From Paenibacillus radicis (ex Xue et al. 2023) (GTDB taxonomy: Bacteria; Bacillota; Bacilli; Paenibacillales; NBRC-103111): 64,000 nucleotides of DNA. Position numbers and translations under genes: made by a program. Of the stretch, positions 63,063 through 64,000 are shown one piece after another; position 1 is the first letter of the stretch, and each line of letters begins with the position of its first letter. The stretch is from NCBI RefSeq assembly GCF_024722015.1, contig NZ_JANQBD010000013.1:1-64000 (forward strand), read 5' to 3'. The notes beneath the pieces were generated by a model, which was not told where the DNA came from, did no database searches, and worked only from the letters and a program-made list of their open reading frames with translations.

Positions 63063-64000
63063 CTACTTTTCCACTCCGTCCATCTGACGAGCGAATGCTT
63101 CCGCACCTTTTTGCGAAAAGAAAGGAATGAGGAATGCACAACCAAGGGCGAACCCAAGCAATGCGATGAATATCCCGCCCTTCAAATCCTGAACAAACAG
63201 TATAAGAATCAACATCATAATCCGCGTAATATTTAAACACCATTCTCTCCAAAGCAAGATTCTCGCCTGCTCAATCGAGGTGTGTCGGCTAATAATGCGG
63301 AATTGATCGCTGTTCCAGACGGTTCCAAAATAGAATAGCCCCACTGTCGTTAATATGTTGGACAATACCAGAAAAACAGAATGCTGCAGCAGAGCCACCA
63401 GAAAGCCTACGGCTATAGCGATCATTCCGACCTTCAGCCATATGCCCCCGTTAATATTCAGCCTCCGATGCAGCACCATAGCTATAATTGCCGAAACAGC
63501 ATAGAGCACGTTCAACAAGGCGATAACCAATTTGTCACTGGAAACGGAAAACGTAAAAATGATAGCAAACAAGCCTTGAAACTGCAAAAATACCCCCGCG
63601 GCTAAACACGAAGGGACCATCCACCGAATTGCCGGATAGGAAAATACAGTTGAAAACCGCATATTTTGAAATAACGGCTGCTTTTCCCCAGCTAACGTAA
63701 TAGGCGGAATCATAAACGATACCGTCATAAGTATGGCTACAAACACAAACATGAGTAGAAAAGAACCCGAATATCCAATCCATTTTATAATAAGAGCAAA
63801 CACAACCGGATTTACGATAGATATCGTTTGACCGATAATAGTCGCGATTGAAAAGTACACCTCAAAATCCTTGCCTTTGCCAAAAGCCGACAACGTAATG
63901 TTTTGCGAAGCTGCATAAAATCCCCACATAATACCAACCGGAACAGCAATAATAGCTATCCATAATAATCGATTATCCAATGTGAGCGAAGTAAGCAGCA
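63063..64000 (-). CDS. MFS transporter, C-terminal part (runs off the window)
   Basis: The frame is open from the window edge to the stop at 63063: about 312 codons with 8-9 membrane segments (IAIIAVPVGIMWGFYAAS; VNPVVFALIIKWIGYSG; GGIFIALLGFALGCAFLIPFF). The N-terminal quarter lies outside, so the internal Met at 63980 is not the start. The pattern fits major facilitator superfamily transporters of the YxiO/YqgE-like or MFS_1 type. Substrate unknown. Confidence 0.7.
   Translation of the reverse strand, partial: LLTSLTLDNRLLWIAIIAVPVGIMWGFYAASQNITLSAFGKGKDFEVYFSIATIIGQTISIVNPVVFALIIKWIGYSGSFLLMFVFVAILMTVSFMIPPITLAGEKQPLFQNMRFSTVFSYPAIRWMVPSCLAAGVFLQFQGLFAIIFTFSVSSDKLVIALLNVLYAVSAIIAMVLHRRLNINGGIWLKVGMIAIAVGFLVALLQHSVFLVLSNILTTVGLFYFGTVWNSDQFRIISRHTSIEQARILLWREWCLNITRIMMLILILFVQDLKGGIFIALLGFALGCAFLIPFFSQKGAEAFARQMDGVEK

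Overview
The window looks like chromosomal DNA of an endospore-forming Paenibacillaceae member, probably Paenibacillus or a close relative. Support comes from a YunB-type sporulation protein, LplABC/YtcQ-type sugar importers each paired with a membrane-bound AraC regulator, a YesM/YesN two-component pair, strong GGAGG ribosome binding sites and many intergenic repeats. I saw no rRNA or tRNA genes and no CRISPR array. Nearly everything from 2.7 kb to the right end is on the minus strand.

Left part (1-11 kb): the 3' end of an IS3-type transposase; an RsbQ-like hydrolase followed by a protein joining an RsbP-like PAS domain to a diguanylate cyclase; an APH-fold kinase and a methyltransferase; yunB; a secondary hydrolase; an ABC-2 exporter trio; and an MFS pump with a coupled small membrane protein. 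Carbohydrate part (11-33 kb): two LplBC-type importer clusters, each with an AraC/cache regulator. The first ends in a Gfo/Idh/MocA dehydrogenase. The second ends in an unrecognised toroid-like protein and an oligogalacturonate lyase, so it probably handles pectin fragments. Between them lie a lactonase, a 23-bp minisatellite, a small membrane protein, and a divergent clpP / ECF sigma pair.

Central part (33.6-52.8 kb): the most striking region. One long LacI-headed minus-strand operon encodes a cysteine (PTP-like) phytase, three paralogous AfuA/FbpA-type binding lipoproteins, a TIM-barrel isomerase, a fused double permease, its ATPase, MgtC, a HAD phosphatase and an inositol monophosphatase, and ends at a clear terminator. 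A second operon encodes a sulfatase/phosphonate-monoester-hydrolase-like enzyme, a second PTP-like phytase, a second isomerase-like protein and a chemoreceptor. A third unit is a metallophosphoesterase. All three promoters carry the palindrome GGTAACGTTACC. Both phytases lack signal peptides. I infer a regulon that senses, imports and strips phosphate (and possibly sulfate) from a polyphosphorylated polyol such as an inositol phosphate inside the cell; I know of no description of such a system.

Right part (52.8-64 kb): a repeat-rich gap, then a YesMN-type two-component system whose operon ends in a membrane-anchored, cysteine-free periplasmic binding protein (probable co-sensor), followed by an RbsBCA-like sugar importer, a repeat-filled gap and the C-terminal part of an MFS transporter that runs off the window.
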